The notes below the pieces were generated by a model. It saw only the letters and a list, made by a program, of their open reading frames with translations, searched no databases and was not told the DNA's origin. A stretch of DNA of 64,000 bases, taken from Fonsecaea monophora (Eukaryota > Ascomycota > Eurotiomycetes > Chaetothyriales > Herpotrichiellaceae). The position numbers were made by a program, and so were the translations under genes. The stretch spans positions 310,001 through 374,000 of the forward strand of contig NW_019173944.1 of the NCBI RefSeq assembly GCF_001642475.1. The letters are read 5' to 3'. Below, piece by piece: positions 33,627 to 43,977 of the stretch. Each line of letters opens with the position of its first letter. The first letter of the stretch is position 1.

Positions 33627-35594
33627 TCAACCAGCCGCAAGGCAGAATAGCGACCCGACCGTTTTATCGCCCTGGTGACTATTGTAACCGGCACATCCCC
33701 CGACAGAAACTGCGAATTCCTCTGCGAATTTTGACGCGACGGCCCAGGAATCTGCCCATTCTCTCTTTTCACCGTGAAAGGACATTAATGGAATGTTGCG
33801 TCCTGTTAAAAGGTTATCTGCCTGTAGTTGTACCGTAACCGCTAGAAGCGGAGTGGTAAGCGAGTTGCCAGACAACCTCTGTTCCTGATGGATCAGTCGA
33901 GCGATCTCGTCATCTGCCGTCAGCGCTTTATCATCGGCCAAACTCATCTTTGGGGCCCCGTTGTCCGATTTTTGATCTTCTTCCTCCGCAATGTATTCTT
34001 CCGGGGGCTGATGAAGTTCACTGTGTACTGTCACCGCTGAGAGCCCCTCCCTCACCATAAAACTTGGGTACAAGATGTAATCACCACGCGCTTGCATCAT
34101 TTCAAGCATTGGAACCATCCATGCTGGATATTCATGTGACAGCAGTGGTGTGGATTTGGTCTTCAACTTAAGCTCCGGATCTCGGAGGAGTCGATGAGAC
34201 AGGAAAGCGTGAAACTCCACCCACCGATCTCCGAAATAGAGCACCGCGGAGGATGCGGGCGATTGCCAGAGGGTGAAAGGCTCCGCAAGTTGTCCTTCAT
34301 ATGGCGCCTTCGTTTTCATGTCTGGTCCATATTGAGGCAGATCCAGCGAGATGCCAGCCATGAGTTCGATCAAACCTGCTCTCTGTGATCCGTAACGATA
34401 CTCAAGCAAAGTGTACATTAGAAATTGGAAGTAGTTCGGTGAGAGCTCGATGTTGGGTGAGAGCAACAGAACGTGTGAAGTACTCGCTGCAGCAGGGTAG
34501 AAGGACTCGACTGTTCGCAAAGACGCTTGAACAGGGGTCATGAGTCTCGTGTCCAGTCTGTGCTTGATTGTGACTCTACTCTCGCTATCGGCGCCATTAG
34601 CAGGCCATCGGAAATTTGACAAATATCGAGCGAGGAAGGGATCAACGTTGCTGGGGAGTTCAATCGTCAATCTCGGAAGCACCCATCCTGAGTAGTCGGC
34701 GTCTTTGATCGAGCGTAGAAGTCGCATCAGTGAAGCAGAAGACCCAGGCTGCGCTTGGATGACAATGTCAATCTGGACTTTATCGAGTTTTGAGAGGGAT
34801 GCGGCATCCAAGAATGAGACCCACGACAAACTCTGCGGGTTGCTGGGAAGCATGATGAGAGAAAGACCAGTTGACAATGTCTTCTCCCTCAGAGCATTGA
34901 CCAGATATTCATCCTCGCTTTCTGTAATTATAACCGCATGCAGTTGTATGACAGAATGAATGTGTCCCAGACTTGCAGCTGCACTGACCTGCAGCCTCTG
35001 TATAGACGACTGAGCCGCGTGGTCAGGTCGCGCATCGTGGAAATTGATGTTGCAACCTGAATCTTCCATCCCATTTGTGGCGCGAATGTCTGACCAGGCT
35101 GCGGCGTCACGTCCCATAAACGCTAGATGAACTCGTGTCCTGTTATGCTGTGCCATTGCACACGCCAGGGGCAGAACCCGAGGGACATTTTTCAAGTCTG
35201 AAACGGCGAAGAGAACATTGCCTTTCATATCTCTGACCCACGCATGCTCTTGTAAGGTAGTCGCGAGTTCGTAGAACATTATAGGACCTTCATAACTCCG
35301 ATCGGGATGTTGGGGCGTGGCTTGAGGTTCACTCCGATGCGGACCACGTATCCCCGGGCCCAAGCGACCGTAGCGGCGATCGTATCGCTCAGATACAGGA
35401 GGAAGATCTGTTGGCATGTACTTAAAGAACAGGTACAGGAGCCATGCTGCGAGCAAGATCAAGATTATGCGTCTGCGCCTAAACGTCTTCCACCTACCAA
35501 CGAGGAGGTTGTAGGTTTTTGACCGACGGAGTGTGTAGGTTTCTGACTGCTCATGACTTCTGCTTTCTGGATGAAAGCGGCTCCTGGCAGCCAT
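33627..35594 (-). CDS. type II membrane protein, putative glycosyltransferase-like
   Basis: 655 aa, one exon. A short basic cytosolic tail is followed by one membrane segment at about residues 41-60 (RRIILILLAAWLLYLFFKY) and a large lumenal domain, the layout of Golgi type II glycosyltransferases. The lumenal part starts with ELATTLQEHAWVRDMKGNVLFAVSDLKN. It contains alternating strands and helices such as IDIVIQAQPGSSASLMRLLRSI and HVLLLSPNIELSPNYFQFLMYTLLEY, resembling the GT2-like fungal family. I see no unambiguous DxD metal site, so the enzymatic assignment is tentative. The last ~20 residues may be altered by an undetected intron. It is divergent from the next gene (335 bp). Confidence 0.6.
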   Translation of the reverse strand: MAARSRFHPESRSHEQSETYTLRRSKTYNLLVGRWKTFRRRRIILILLAAWLLYLFFKYMPTDLPPVSERYDRRYGRLGPGIRGPHRSEPQATPQHPDRSYEGPIMFYELATTLQEHAWVRDMKGNVLFAVSDLKNVPRVLPLACAMAQHNRTRVHLAFMGRDAAAWSDIRATNGMEDSGCNINFHDARPDHAAQSSIQRLQVSAAASLGHIHSVIQLHAVIITESEDEYLVNALREKTLSTGLSLIMLPSNPQSLSWVSFLDAASLSKLDKVQIDIVIQAQPGSSASLMRLLRSIKDADYSGWVLPRLTIELPSNVDPFLARYLSNFRWPANGADSESRVTIKHRLDTRLMTPVQASLRTVESFYPAAASTSHVLLLSPNIELSPNYFQFLMYTLLEYRYGSQRAGLIELMAGISLDLPQYGPDMKTKAPYEGQLAEPFTLWQSPASSAVLYFGDRWVEFHAFLSHRLLRDPELKLKTKSTPLLSHEYPAWMVPMLEMMQARGDYILYPSFMVREGLSAVTVHSELHQPPEEYIAEEEDQKSDNGAPKMSLADDKALTADDEIARLIHQEQRLSGNSLTTPLLAVTVQLQADNLLTGRNIPLMSFHGEKREWADSWAVASKFAEEFAVSVGGCAGYNSHQGDKTVGSLFCLAAG

Positions 35595-35929
35595 TCAAGC
35601 CCAGCTGCGGAGCGGATGCGGCTTTACATTGATGTAAATTGTGTCTTTGTGAGAGTGAAGACGCGATCAGGAAATAAATCGACCAAGTGGGCAATTGGCA
35701 AGCTAGAAAATAGTTCTGTCTGACACATGTATGTCATTCGCCGATTGACACATATTAGTGGTCAGACATAATCATTTCCAAGCTCCAGTGTAGCTCTATT
35801 AGTCTCGTTCAAAGAACTTTGAACTTCGCTACGATCAGCCCACTTCCCTCCCGACATGTAAATCGACAATTTCTCGACCACCGAGACACAACTTCTGGCG
35901 ACACCGGTGGAGAAGCCTCAACCGAGGCA

Positions 35930-38443
35930 ATGAGAGGCTTATGGACTCAAGCGTCTCGACCCAGACTAAGAAGCTCTCACTACCACTGTTCCGCAGACTC
36001 CATCAGCTCGACGCTTGTTCGAAAGACCACTACCAGACCTCCACGACGCCGGCCAGGCTTCGGTGACGCTTTTACGGTCCTTCTGACCCCTGTCCTTGCG
36101 GCCGCACTGTTCGTTGACACAAGTTGGAAGGCAAAACAGAGGAAAGATTGGGATGAAAGGCTCGCTGCCATCAACAATGAAATAGATACACTCAAGGAGA
36201 GGGAACGGCAACTCCGGAGTACCATCCAGCTCCGTAACCCTCTGTCAGGACTATCTCAACAGCGAAGATACTATGCGACGGCCGTGCAGGCGCGGGTGGA
36301 GGACGATGAAATCCCCGGAGAAATTGAGATGCCAATTTGGCCGGCAGACCTAGGCCAGGAAGACGGTGTGCTGCAAGAAGAGAAGATACCAATACGACAA
36401 GTGCTCTCTGCACGCGAGTTCTCAGCTGAGCAGTTATCCAACTTCAAGCGCTACCATCGCCTGAATGCGATCACTCTAGCTCTGAGGATGCTCCTGCACC
36501 TCCGTGTTGGGCCCAATCATTTCTACTCGATTGTTCCATCGGATGACCCAATCGACAGCACGACCCTCGAAACCCCTGAAGATATTGGCGCTCTTTCAGA
36601 CACCAATCGCTTGGCCGAGATGCTCGCTCTGACACGAAAGCAGATGCGATCGTTGGGAAATCTGGAAGACCTTTTCTATGTGGCACCTCGCATTCAAGCG
36701 CAGGCGGCTAGAGGCGGTCTTCAGCAAGCCATAAAAGAGCTGACCACTGAATTCGATGCCGGGCGTATATCATTGATTGGGCTAATTGACGGTTATGGAA
36801 AGGCGGTGCTACACACAGATGAAGTTCCCTCTGTCTCCGTTTACGTTATGCTCATTCGTTCTCTTTCAAAAGTCGGAAGCCACAGTCTAGCTTACCACGC
36901 CGTTGCCGCCCTGAAGAGGAGTACGCTTCCACTCTCGGATCCAGCAATCTTCTACATGCTCTTGCAGATTGGTCGAGCCTGCGACTCTCGGTCACTGAAT
37001 CATATGCTGCACTTTATAGCAAAGGCAGATAATCCTCTCAACGTTATCCACAAGTGGGAAAAGACACGCGTCAACGGAATGGACCTGCCGGTTCCGACCA
37101 CTCTGAATCCACGACTTCTCATGGTCTTAGTCTACACCTCCCTCAGATGCGAGCAACCGACACGGGCAGAAGCATGGTTAACCCTCCTGCGCGAAGCAGA
37201 CTATGGGAGCATGTGGAAAGATGACCTCTTCAGAAGCTTTCTGGCCTACTACTCTCAGCATGGTAACTGGGACGAGGGCAAGAAATGGTTACAGCGATCT
37301 GTCCAACACGCACTGACAATCGCGAACCAGTCGGTTGACCGACTTGCACGTGTGATTTACCGTATGCTGGATCTCTGTGTGCGTTGCTGCAAACTTGCAG
37401 AATATACAACGATTCTCGACGCCGCAGTTGATGCGGGCATTGGGCCGCCACTTGTCGATAAAACCCAAAATGATCGCAGGACATTCCACCCACGGACTCG
37501 AAGCATCCTTCTTGAGTGGGAATCTCTTCCTCTCCCGGACAACGTTGATGAGTGCCCTGCGCAGGAAAAGGCAAGATCGTTTCAATTGGCATGCAGATCT
37601 TTAATGGAAGAGCTTTCTGGAACCCCTCATAAAGCCCCGAACTCCCAGGAAAAAGAGGATAGCGGGCTGGTGCTGATGGCGCCCACAGCCCAAAGCCCCA
37701 GTCTCCGTTATACCGTGCGCAGAATGACGCCGGATTCTCCAGACGCCAGTGCCAGTGGATACTCGTCTGTTGAGCTGGACAAATTGCAGAGTAAATTCTT
37801 GCAGCAAGAAGCCGTGATTTCCCAGCTGAAAACAAAGCTTGACCTTGCGGAACTACGACAGAGGTCTTATCAAGAAGAAACAGCTCAGAGAGCACAAAGA
37901 TGGATCAAAAGCACTTCGGCACTGGCACAGGAGTTGCGGGAATCGAAGGAAGACTATGAAAAACTTCGGAAGCAGAATGAGTTGTACGAGAAGGAGTGCG
38001 CGGATATGCGAGCAGAGGTGTTAGCATTGAAAGCTGTTGCAGACCAGTGGATGCAGCAACGACAACAGCAGGCGGAACAGCATACCTCATTTTCGACAGG
38101 GCTGTCTGAAGAGAAGAATGCGGGTGGTGAATCGCAGGAGATGGAGCAGAAAAAGGAAGTGTCGTCTCTACAGGGAACAAAACGAGCATCAGTCAGAATG
38201 CAAACCTCCCAGGAACCCACAGTCTCAATCAAGTCAGTCGAAACTCCTGCGGCTCGGCGACACCGTTCGAAAATGGGTGCCCCTCTGACCGATCCAGGGG
38301 AGGTCAGAATTCAGACCTACTCGAAAAACTTCGACAAAGATGCCAGACCGCGAACCTTTAAAAGGGTTCAGGTCAAGATGCGACCGGCTCCAGACTCGCT
38401 TCGATGCCTTGACTCCAGAGGGTCACACTCTGCCCGCGCTTAG
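35930..38443 (+). CDS. unrecognised mitochondrial-looking helical-repeat / coiled-coil protein
   Basis: 837 aa from the chosen ATG; an ATG 37 codons upstream (35819) is also open. I chose 35930 because MRGLWTQASRPRLRSSHY is Arg-rich and lacks acids, like a mitochondrial presequence. Around residue 60 (GFGDAFTVLLTPVLAAALFVDTSW) there is one likely membrane helix. A short coiled coil follows (NNEIDTLKERERQLRSTI). The middle 400 residues are alpha-helical pairs reminiscent of PPR/TPR arrays (PSVSVYVMLIRSLSKVG, DPAIFYMLLQIGRAC). Residues about 610-715 are a second coiled coil, and the tail is basic and disordered. This fits an inner-membrane organellar RNA or translation factor, but I cannot name the family. 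Confidence 0.65.
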   Translation: MRGLWTQASRPRLRSSHYHCSADSISSTLVRKTTTRPPRRRPGFGDAFTVLLTPVLAAALFVDTSWKAKQRKDWDERLAAINNEIDTLKERERQLRSTIQLRNPLSGLSQQRRYYATAVQARVEDDEIPGEIEMPIWPADLGQEDGVLQEEKIPIRQVLSAREFSAEQLSNFKRYHRLNAITLALRMLLHLRVGPNHFYSIVPSDDPIDSTTLETPEDIGALSDTNRLAEMLALTRKQMRSLGNLEDLFYVAPRIQAQAARGGLQQAIKELTTEFDAGRISLIGLIDGYGKAVLHTDEVPSVSVYVMLIRSLSKVGSHSLAYHAVAALKRSTLPLSDPAIFYMLLQIGRACDSRSLNHMLHFIAKADNPLNVIHKWEKTRVNGMDLPVPTTLNPRLLMVLVYTSLRCEQPTRAEAWLTLLREADYGSMWKDDLFRSFLAYYSQHGNWDEGKKWLQRSVQHALTIANQSVDRLARVIYRMLDLCVRCCKLAEYTTILDAAVDAGIGPPLVDKTQNDRRTFHPRTRSILLEWESLPLPDNVDECPAQEKARSFQLACRSLMEELSGTPHKAPNSQEKEDSGLVLMAPTAQSPSLRYTVRRMTPDSPDASASGYSSVELDKLQSKFLQQEAVISQLKTKLDLAELRQRSYQEETAQRAQRWIKSTSALAQELRESKEDYEKLRKQNELYEKECADMRAEVLALKAVADQWMQQRQQQAEQHTSFSTGLSEEKNAGGESQEMEQKKEVSSLQGTKRASVRMQTSQEPTVSIKSVETPAARRHRSKMGAPLTDPGEVRIQTYSKNFDKDARPRTFKRVQVKMRPAPDSLRCLDSRGSHSARA

Positions 38444-38910
38444 CTCACATGCGCTGGTCTATAATAGTGACGGCGGAACGTCCGTTCCGCAACTGCTCAA
38501 TGCGCTATATCCGAAGCTATCAGCCTCCAGGTCCACGTGGGCAGGTGAATTGAGCCCCGTTCTAACTCGCGATGCCCTGGCTCGATAGAATCGACATGCG
38601 GCCACGAGAAGGAAGGGCTAGTCAATCAGTATTCTGTGGACACGGTCGAGGTCTCTACGTCGACTGGTCCTATCTATATGCTGGACCATGTGGTGACAGA
38701 ACAGAACAGGACAGATAATGATCATCAACCGCCCATCATTCGTCGCTTTGAAATCTTTTCATCGTCCAACGAACGTGACTGCACCACCAACACCATCATC
38801 CAGTATCCGGTGATTCCAAGATCGAAGACTAAAGACCGACGCCTGGGGCAGAGATGCGTGGACGGAGGGAGAGAGGGTAGCGATGGGACACTGGCTGAAA
38901 CAAGATGCTG

Positions 38911-38932
38911 CCTAGGTTCCTAGGTGCCTAGG
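38911..38932. repeat. triple CCTAGG palindrome array
   Basis: CCTAGG occurs at 38911-38916, 38919-38924 and 38927-38932, an exact 8-bp period. Inverted flanks TGAAAC (38896-38901) and GTTTCA (38932-38937) enclose it. Confidence 0.8.
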
Positions 38933-39045
38933 TTTCAATATAACCCTGGAATCTAACCCCTGTGACACGTACCGTGCCTACGATGCTCTCACCCCATACT
39001 GCAGCAAGAATGTACAAGTATAGCGATAGCCATGACAAGAACAGT

Positions 39046-39074
39046 GGTAGTAGTAGCGATAGCGATAGCGATAG
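39046..39074. repeat. (AGCGAT)n with a TAG-repeat flank
   Basis: Three tandem AGCGAT units (39055-39072) preceded by TAG/GTA repeats. Confidence 0.8.
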
Positions 39075-39602
39075 CAGTGGCCAAGGGGCGACCAATATAA
39101 TCCCTTCCTCTTGACAGTCAAACTTGACACAAGGACAGGAAACATGGCTTTGACTCATACTCGAAAGTGACGACGCTCCAGGAATTCTTCCATCGGAATT
39201 CCATATCATGTATGTATACCAAAACCAAAAAAAACCGCCGGCAGCTCTTCGCTCCTCCGCCCGGTCCCCAGTTGCAAGGGCGACTCCAAACTCCTATACT
39301 CACGTAACATGTAGGTATCATTATAAGACCGAGATTGTGATCGTGCTCGGAATGGTGACTGCTTGGGTTCGACGGCGTAATACACCTCGATACCCATTAC
39401 AGATATCGCTTCGCTGGCGACAGTCGTGTCGCTCATCTCGGACGTCGGATTTGGTGGAGAACATCTCAACCTGGTCCCTGTGGTCTCCGCACTCGGGATT
39501 GTAATAATAACGCCGGCTTCGTAGGACTGTTGCCCCGGTGTAAGAGACACATATCGTCCTCACCCTCGTAGGTTGATCTCCTGACAGTGTCATATTGGTT
39601 GC

Positions 39603-42225
39603 TCATTTTGTTCGATCATCCACCAGAACTTTCAAGGCTTGTACCCCGATGCTCAATAGTTCCGGATCTTTGGTCTGCTTCAGACAAGTCTTCAACTTCT
39701 CCACGGCGCCTTCTTTCTTGTATGCCTCTTTTACTTTCAGTGCCAATGATTTGTACTCCGGGCCGGCTTCATCGCAACATAACATGTTTCGGACCACGAC
39801 CAAGCCTCTATGCACCACGCCAGGATCTTCGTCGAGACAGAGCTCTAGAAGAATCTCTGAGGTACGTTTGAACTCGAGCATCGCGGACACGATGTTGATA
39901 TACTGCTCCGTGAGCATTGCCAGAGCCCCACCCGCGGCGCGCCTTGTGGGCAAATCTTCGACATCGGCCATTGCCACCAGGATACGTAATCTCTGGGCAG
40001 CACGTTTCGAACCGTCGGCGAATTTCTCGACTCCGGTGGGAACAACGGTCAAGTTACATATCAGTTCGCAAGCCGCACGGCGGACTAGCTCGTTGTTTCC
40101 CAAAAGGAAATCTTCAATGTCATCCCAGGCTGATTTAATGATAAAAGAGGCGGCATTGGAGGTAGGTGCTGATGCAAGGTTGGTTAGGGCAAGAAGACAC
40201 TCGAAGACCGGCAATAGATCTCGCGGCTGGTCATTTAGAGCTGCACCGCCCGGGGTCTTCAGTAACGCCACCAAAGGTGGCACAGCGTCAGTGATATCGG
40301 GTGTCGATCCGGGTGGGAAGATATGAGCTGGGTTCAAGGAGATAAGGATACGCGCGAGGGCGTGCGCAGCCTCGGGGTGGGCTTGAACGCTGTTCTCAGG
40401 TGACTGTAGACTTCTTCGTGCGTGAGAAACGAGAAGCTTAACGGCTCCTTGCTGAGCTATCTTCCCTCTGTCTTTTGGGTTCTTGGACAATGAAAACAGG
40501 ATCCTATCGCTGAGCTGTGCTGTAGCTGGAGATCTGCCCTTGTTTAGTCTGATTAGTGAGGCCACGACTCCAGCCTCGACCACAGCCGTGCAACGTGCCC
40601 GTACATGCTCGTCATCCTCCAAAGGGTTTGGTTCGGCGGGTTTGGTAGCATTCGCATAAGCTTTCAGCTGCGACATCTTTTTCTGCTCGTCGGACAGACT
40701 TGGGGCATATTGAGTCAGATTCGAGATGATACTCAATCCGCCAACCACGACTTCCGGGCTGGTATGGTTTTGGTCGAGGACCTCCAGGAGTGAGACCAGG
40801 AACTTGCGATCTTTGGCGAGTGATTCCTTCACCTCGGGCTTTAAAGATGTATACGCAAGGCCTTCAATCGAGTCAGAAACGTTCTTTCCTTCTTCAACAA
40901 CGGTGAGGGATTTCTTGAAAAGGTCAACGAGTTCACTAACATCATCATCCGCCTTATTGGCTCTTTGATCTTCAATCTTGACGCCCGAAGTTCTCAACTT
41001 AGCCAAGACGGTGGCCGCCACCGATGGCTGCTTGCCGGTCCCGGTGCTCACTTTGTCCGCGAGCCAAGCTGCGCAATACTGTGCGATTGCTGTCCGACAG
41101 GCGCCATCAATGCAAGCAGCATTGAGCAAGAAGAGAAAGGCGTCGTGGACGAGAGGACTGCTGAACTTTCTGTCGAGAAGAGGCATGATGGAGGCGAGGA
41201 AGCCTTCCACCAAAAAGAGCGGAGCCAAGATGGCTGGTATGACCGGAAAGAGACTTGCGCCAGCCGAAAAGGCCAGGACTAGGTCGTCACCCTTCTTCCG
41301 TTGAACGTGACTCGTGATGTAATTAGAGAGATATTCTTGGCCAGAATGTTCTGCCACTTCAAAGAATTTGGATAGGACGAGAGTCGCGTGGCCTCGAACG
41401 TCGGGCGGAAGTCTCAGATCCAGGGAGCCCATGAGGGCCTCGAATGCATCTTCATCAATGAATACATGTAGCCGCTGGGTGTCGGCAATCAACAGCAGGG
41501 CAATGCCTTTGAGAGCTCGGCCATCATGATCGTGACCAGTTTCCATCAGTTTGGCAAGGAAGAGCTGGAACAGGTCATCTTCCACCCGGAGTCGGACCTC
41601 CTCAATCGGCCACAATGTAACATCGAGCACGACCGAGCGCAAGCAATTGGCCGCTTCATCACCTCTTTCATAGACATTGTCGAAGAATGAGGTAGTGGAC
41701 ACTTGAAGCTCAGTCGCTAGATATGTTCGAACTGCGGTACTCCGTCTGGCGAGTTCGGCGATGATAAAATCCTGGGCACCGGACATGGTAGACTCGCGGC
41801 ATTCGAGGATGATTTGCAAGCACTCAAGGGCAACGGTGCCAGCATTTGAAGCCTCGGGGCTCTTGAGGTATTTGACGGCTTCATCGCCGGCCGACTTATC
41901 GTGGTAGAGGGCGTATCTCCTTACCAAATCCAAAAGGGGTGAGTTAAGCTGGTCATCATGATGGATGGCGAAAAAGGCGGCCTGGACATCCGGGTTTGCA
42001 TGACCCAATGCAGCAGCTTCTCTCAGCTTTCTCGATGCTTGCTAGAGAAAGTATAGTTAGCGACATAACGTTCAGAATTAAAGATCACAACAGCCAAAAA
42101 CCTACCACTTTATCACCAGCATTAGAAAGTTCAACAGCTTCCTTGGCCAATTGGGAGGCGCGTTCAGCGTCGCGTTCTTCGGATAATTTTCGGTTCATCC
42201 GTTGAACGGTCGACATTGAAGACAT
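39603..42225 (-). CDS. SHE4: UCS-domain myosin chaperone (SHE4 / UNC-45 family)
   Basis: 852-aa UCS protein that folds or stabilises myosin motors and thereby supports actin organisation and endocytosis. Exon 1 (42106-42225, 40 codons) encodes a Met/Lys/Glu-rich helix ending GDKV. A 64-nt intron (42042-42105, GTAGGT...TCTAG) leads to QASRKLREAAALGHANPDVQ. The rest (39603-42041) is a long array of armadillo-like helices, for example PPDVRGHATLVLSKFFEVAEHS, VVVGGLSIISNLTQYAP and NELVRRAACELICNLTVVPTGV. The C-terminal UCS part includes RLRILVAMADVEDLPTRRAA. Animal UNC-45 has a TPR block at this N-terminal position; only one helix pair remains here, as in yeast She4. Confidence 0.9.
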
Positions 42226-43977
42226 TGGACCAGTGAGGCGAGGCGGTGGGGGCAACACGCCTAAGGTCGGAGAGGGAGGGCGATGCAGAGGAGAAGGGAG
42301 AAATTATTGAAGAACTCGAAGTATTGAAGAGGTCGAGCACTTGAAAAGGAGAAGTGACCTGAGATCAGGAGGCCAATAACATAATTTATAAAGGGGTGAA
42401 GAGCGAGCAGAGGAAGTGGACGGAAGCCGGGAGGCGTACGGCGAGCGGCAGGCGGAAGGATGGGCGGTGTCTGGCTGGACCTGAGAGAGCGAGGCGGCGA
42501 AGAAAGAAGCAGAGGAAGCGAGAAGTGCGTTCGATAGGTTTGACCGGGGGTGGTTTGAATTGGTCAGCTGATGGGAGATGCGGACTCGTGTCTTTGTCTG
42601 TGTGTGTATGTACCGAGTATGTGTTCTTCAGATTCGCAGGTGAGGCAAATGTGGTGGGCGTTTGGGCGTTTGGGCGTTGAGAGTGGACGTATGTTTGTCT
42701 GGAGGCTAAAGTGAAGCAAAACCCTGAGGCTGGTGTTTTTTTATTGATAGCCAAATAGATACAGGGATTGTCGCAATAATCGGCGGAATAGCGAATGGGA
42801 CTTTGTTTTTCTGGTGATCCCCAACTCCAAGATGGACGGGAGCCGATGTAGGAGCGATCAGACCAACTATGGGCCACGTGGGATGCAGAAAAAAAAAAGC
42901 TGCTGGATGGTGCAATGAGGCGATTGGGGCAAGAATGGAAAAAGTTTTTTCTTCTTCGTTCTGGTGTGATAGCGACAACGATTGTGAGAGGAGGGAAAAG
43001 GCAGATGCACATGTAAATTCAAATGCAAATGCTGGTTATTGGGAGATACGAGGAATCAGACCGGGAACGGAAGAATTGATCAGATCGAGTAATTATTAGT
43101 TTGGGAGTTTTGGGGGGTTTTGTTGGTTGGTAAAGGGGGGAGGAAAGTAGTATGACTCAAAAACAAAAAAAGTGAAGGGGGGATTGAGAAGTGAGAACCA
43201 AAGTGAGAAAGAGTAAAATTGGCAAAACGACGGAGATTAACATGTGAAGCTCCATCTATCTTACTACGGGATATTGTTGTTATTTTGTTATTATTTTGTG
43301 CCTACATCTACACGGAGGACTCGGACGAGGGATTGTTGCTTATCTTGTCTCCTCTGTCTCTTCTGTCTCTTGTATCCAGCAATTCTCTCACGTTGCTCCC
43401 TGGGGCGCTTGGGCTGGATGGATGGATAGAAGCTGCCTGGCCTTATCTATAGATACGCGTGCTCTTACCTACCCACCTAGATGTAGGTAGGCACCTACTG
43501 TAGGCATCCTGGGGTTCCTACTATTAGCCTAGTGAGCTACTCACTAGACCCCAGTAGCCCTTCGCCTGCAGCCTAATACCTAACCACCGTACCACCTAAT
43601 CTCGTGCCTAACCTCGCACCCAACGCCTATCTCTTTTGTGCTCTCGGGCCCCAAGGGTTTCCAAGGCGGGTTCTTGTCCGCCCTCACTCTTACCCAAAGG
43701 GTCTAGGCGTCCAGTGCCTTTTGCTTGTGCTCCCACCTGACGCTGAGACTGCGATGGGACAGATGCTCGTGATGCTCAACCACCAACCATCGATCCACTG
43801 TGGCACATCATCGCATCAACTCATCCATTCTTCCATCTCAACCCACTCTTTCACTCGCTCAAGCCATCTCACTCCTCACCTCTCACATTCCACAAATCAT
43901 CTCCTCTCCTGAATTTCTAATATCTTGGTCCCTGTTATCGTCGTCGTCATCACCACCACTACCAAAACCACCCCATC
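42226..43977. other. long divergent intergenic region with a palindrome cluster
   Basis: 1.75 kb between SHE4 (minus) and TFB4 (plus). It holds A/G-rich and T-rich tracts (about 42890-43220), a CACGTG at 42875-42880 and a striking cluster of palindromes at 43444-43554. A 208-codon minus-strand frame at 42386-43012 is low-complexity and resembles nothing, so I did not call it. Confidence 0.6.
43444..43554. repeat. cluster of perfect palindromes and hairpins
   Basis: Within 111 bp: the 12-bp palindrome TATCTATAGATA (43444-43455); TACCTAC (43466-43472) against GTAGGTA (43483-43489); GTAGGT (43483-43488) against ACCTAC (43493-43498); CTAGTGAG (43529-43536) / CTA loop / CTCACTAG (43540-43547), a perfect hairpin; and CTGGGGT (43509-43515) against ACCCCAG (43548-43554) enclosing that hairpin. 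Confidence 0.85.

Larger units (their letters stand above)
38444..39602. other. convergent intergenic region
   Basis: 1.16 kb between two stop codons. It contains three CCTAGG palindromes 8 bp apart (38911-38932), flanked by TGAAAC and GTTTCA, and an (AGCGAT)n run near 39055-39072. No gene is supported. Confidence 0.6.

Noticed and set aside
42386..43012. 208-codon minus-strand frame between SHE4 and TFB4
   Set aside because: Its composition follows A/G- and T-rich tracts, it shows no domains, and it lies in a divergent promoter region.
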